Shown here in pieces: positions 35,829-38,052 of a DNA stretch of 38,052 bases. Origin of the DNA: Phycisphaera sp. (lineage in GTDB: Bacteria; Planctomycetota; Phycisphaerae; Phycisphaerales; SM1A02); the NCBI GenBank assembly GCA_016124975.1, contig WGMP01000001.1, forward strand, positions 1-38,052. Direction: 5' to 3'. Each line of letters starts with the position of its first letter. The first letter of the stretch is position 1. The translations under genes were made by a program, and so were the position numbers. The notes under the pieces are model-generated. The model searched no databases. It saw only the letters and a program-made list of their open reading frames with translations, and was not told the origin of the DNA.

Positions 35829-38051
35829 TCAGCCCCAGTTCGACAGCAGGATCGCGAGGTCGGAGCCATCGGTCGTGCCGTCCCCGTTGAGATCGGCGAC
35901 GCCGTTCTGGCCCCAGGTCGACAGCAGGCCCGCGAGGTCCGCGCCGTCGACGATGCCGTCGCCGTTGATGTCGCCCGGGGTTACCGCCTCGCAGACGAGG
36001 ATGCGCATGCGCACTTCATCGATCGCGGCCTCGACGAGCGATCCCGAGCCCGTGTCCTCGGCGACGAAGCGCAGACGGACCTGGTTCGAGGGCGTCACGA
36101 AGTCCGCCACGCGGAACTCCTTCGCGTACCAGCCGCCGTCGGCCTCTGGGCCGCCCGGACCGACCGTCTCGAGCGGCACCCAACTGGTGCCGTTGTTGTT
36201 CGAGATGAGCACGCGGAAGACATCCGCGTTCGGCGCAGCGCCGCGGGCGTTCGAGTACCAGCGGCTGTAGCTGATGAAGGCCTCGCCACCCGTCGCGTTC
36301 ATGGCGGGGGAGGTCAAGGTCGTCGTTCCGCCGTCAATGTCAGCGGAGCCTGCACCGCCGCCCACGACTCCCTGACCCGTCACGAAGCAGATCGTGCCAG
36401 GGGCGGGAGAGGCGTCGTCTTCAGGCTGCACAGCCGCGCCGCCGCTCGTCGTGCCGACGGGGTCGACGCGGACCCACTGGCCCGCGGTCGCGGTATCTGC
36501 GGGGATTGAGAGCGTCCAACCGAGATTCGTCTCCACCGTGTCGACGAACGGGAACTCGATGCCCGTCGCCGCGATCACGCTGTAGAAGCTCGCGGGCGCG
36601 TCCGACGGGCTGCGCACGGTGGCGCCAGCCGTCGTCTGCGCGCTGATGTAGTACTGGATCTGCGAACCGCACGGAGCGGCGGGGATCGTCGCGAGGTACT
36701 CGCTCGTCGTCACCTGCGTGAGGGGAACCTGCGTGAACGATCCCGTGCCGCCGAGGCGGTAGAAGAACTGACCCGAGCCCGCCTGCGGGGTGGCGGCGAT
36801 GCCCGTGACCCTCACGGGGAAGGTCGTGGTGCCAGAGGGCGAAGCGATCGACGGACGACCCTGCGGGTAGCCGATGTCGAGCAGCGCCAGCGCGGGGCCG
36901 GGCATGCTGTGGTCGGAGAAGCCCTGGTTGATCGCCGCGTAGTTCGGCGTTCCGTTGAGGATGTTCGAGTCGTCGTCGTCGACCGTGAGGAAGTCGATCG
37001 TGATCGACGGATCGATGCCCGTTCCCGTGTGGAGCAGCACCGAGTTGACGGTGAGGAACGAGATGATGTCGCGGTAGGTCGCGGGGTTCTGCGCGAGGAG
37101 GTAGTTGCGCGTGCTCCACACGCAGCCCGAGAGGACGGTGCCGCAGGTGTGGATGGCGCTGCCCGCCGTCGAGCAGTTGGTCGGCGAGTACTGATTCGTG
37201 TTGTCGGCGTTGCGGATGCCCGTCGAGCAGGTCTGGAAGCCGATCGCGAGGCGCGAGTCGTCCGTCACGATCACGGCCATGCAGTCGGAGAAGCCTTCGC
37301 CATAGGCGCCCTGGCCCGAGCCCGCGCGGTTCACGATGTGGTGGCCGTACTCATGGTGCACGACGGCGCTGAAGCCCGTGTTGTTGCAGCCGCCGCCCGC
37401 GGGGTAGAAGTTGATCGACGAGCCGTCGTAGAACGCGTTGCAGGTGCCCGACACCATCACCTTGATGGGGAAGTCGACCTGCGTCGGAATGGTCGGGAAC
37501 GCAGGCGCGTACTCGAGCAGGTAGTCGCGCACGCGGTTCGCCTCGACGTAGGTGTTGACCTGCGAGCGGTTGCTCTCGTCCTGCACGGTCGAGCCGTTCA
37601 CGGCGTTGTGCACGAATTCCAGGTTGCCTCCGCTGCTCGAGAGGGTCAGCGAGCTCTCCGTCGTCGAGGTCGCGTTGTCGATCATCGAGAACCAGCGGCC
37701 CTGCACGGTCGAGTTGAAGCTGATGCTCGCGCCGGCGGCGTTCGGCACCGTGACGGTGCCATCGACGCCCGCGTAGACATTGACGCCGTTGTAGGTGATC
37801 TTCGCGTAGGGAAGCGGCTCGGACGCCTCTGGGGCGCACGCGTCCGCCGCGAGACCCTGCGTCTTCAGGCCGCGCACGCTGACATTCACATCCGCGTGGA
37901 TGATCTGGTCTTCCTGGAAGAGGATGCGGCCCGTCGCGGCGTCGGCGACATAGAGCATCTTCTGCATCGTGTTGCGGTCGAAGACGCCCGGGCCCTGGAC
38001 GACGAACTTGACGGCGAGGACGGGCTTCTCGGCGGCGATCTCCTCATAGCC
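35829..38051 (-). CDS. Exported M36-type metallopeptidase with C-terminal dockerin pair, 5' truncated
   Basis: The frame is open to the right edge, so the N-terminus (signal peptide and pro-part) is missing; 740 residues are visible. The zinc site is 'VVHHEYGHHIVN' (HEYGH) with the third ligand Glu in 'AYGEGFSD', the spacing of fungalysin-like (M36) peptidases. After the catalytic part come beta-sandwich regions ('SIASPSGTTTFPVRVTG', 'RFVAEDTGSGSLVEAAIDEVRM') and a C-terminal dockerin-like pair ('GDINGDGIVDGADLAGLL', 'ADLNGDGTTDGSDLAILL') ending 'LSNWG'. An extracellular protease held at the cell surface is inferred; the dockerin pair resembles that inside the 2356-5559 protein. A strong terminator follows its stop. 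Confidence 0.88.
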   Translation of the reverse strand, partial: GYEEIAAEKPVLAVKFVVQGPGVFDRNTMQKMLYVADAATGRILFQEDQIIHADVNVSVRGLKTQGLAADACAPEASEPLPYAKITYNGVNVYAGVDGTVTVPNAAGASISFNSTVQGRWFSMIDNATSTTESSLTLSSSGGNLEFVHNAVNGSTVQDESNRSQVNTYVEANRVRDYLLEYAPAFPTIPTQVDFPIKVMVSGTCNAFYDGSSINFYPAGGGCNNTGFSAVVHHEYGHHIVNRAGSGQGAYGEGFSDCMAVIVTDDSRLAIGFQTCSTGIRNADNTNQYSPTNCSTAGSAIHTCGTVLSGCVWSTRNYLLAQNPATYRDIISFLTVNSVLLHTGTGIDPSITIDFLTVDDDDSNILNGTPNYAAINQGFSDHSMPGPALALLDIGYPQGRPSIASPSGTTTFPVRVTGIAATPQAGSGQFFYRLGGTGSFTQVPLTQVTTSEYLATIPAAPCGSQIQYYISAQTTAGATVRSPSDAPASFYSVIAATGIEFPFVDTVETNLGWTLSIPADTATAGQWVRVDPVGTTSGGAAVQPEDDASPAPGTICFVTGQGVVGGGAGSADIDGGTTTLTSPAMNATGGEAFISYSRWYSNARGAAPNADVFRVLISNNNGTSWVPLETVGPGGPEADGGWYAKEFRVADFVTPSNQVRLRFVAEDTGSGSLVEAAIDEVRMRILVCEAVTPGDINGDGIVDGADLAGLLSTWGQNGVADLNGDGTTDGSDLAILLSNWG

Positions 38052-38052
38052 C

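Overview
The window is G+C-rich chromosomal DNA from a planctomycete-type bacterium, most likely of the Phycisphaerae. Two large exported proteins carry paired dockerin-like repeats of the form GDxNGDGxVDxxDLxxLLxxWG, and one has Asn/Cys-rich 'DCNxNGIPDSCDIA' repeats, both typical of Phycisphaerales. RskA-type anti-sigma factor, tricorn protease and a GH63-type glucosidase fit the same origin. The assignment rests on protein style, not on a marker gene.

Left part (1-8855): the end of a DUF932 phage/plasmid-like gene with a tiny Gly/Cys-rich membrane protein coupled to it, a convergent Sel1-repeat protein, and a 1067-residue exported mosaic (RCC1 repeats, Asn/Cys repeats, dockerin, IPT/TIG, FGE-sulfatase-like). 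Then come an unknown gene, an AlpA-like HTH protein and a tyrosine recombinase, which lies beside the 3' end of tRNA-Gly(GCC). That is the layout of one end of an integrated element.

Middle part (9038-19363): minus-strand membrane genes (DUF2339 and a small membrane protein), a tricorn-like protease, two tandem arrays, an ECF sigma / anti-sigma pair, a DUF2959-like lipoprotein, tRNA-Ser(UGA), and a gene-free stretch with an 84-bp direct repeat and four hairpin elements whose stems differ by compensatory changes.

Right-middle (19364-29816): a minus-strand cluster prfB - ABC ATPase - glycogen-debranching-type enzyme - GH63-like glucosidase, mostly with 4-base overlaps. prfB has the classic +1 frameshift site, but with UAA instead of UGA and no visible internal Shine-Dalgarno. 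Divergent from it is an aspartate-type aminotransferase. Then an esterase, an isolated nuoB and a STAS protein.

Right part (29886-38052): a long coiled-coil protein, an RluB-type pseudouridine synthase with an RGG-like repeat tail, a degenerate FmdB-like protein, a DUF429-like protein, queE, a 127-bp higher-order repeat, tRNA-Leu(GAG), and a truncated M36-type metalloprotease ending in a dockerin pair.

A theme across the window is start-site architecture. Several first genes have a TANNNT hexamer ending 6-7 bases before the start codon and no Shine-Dalgarno, which predicts leaderless mRNAs. Others have clear Shine-Dalgarno sites. No defence system or CRISPR array was found.
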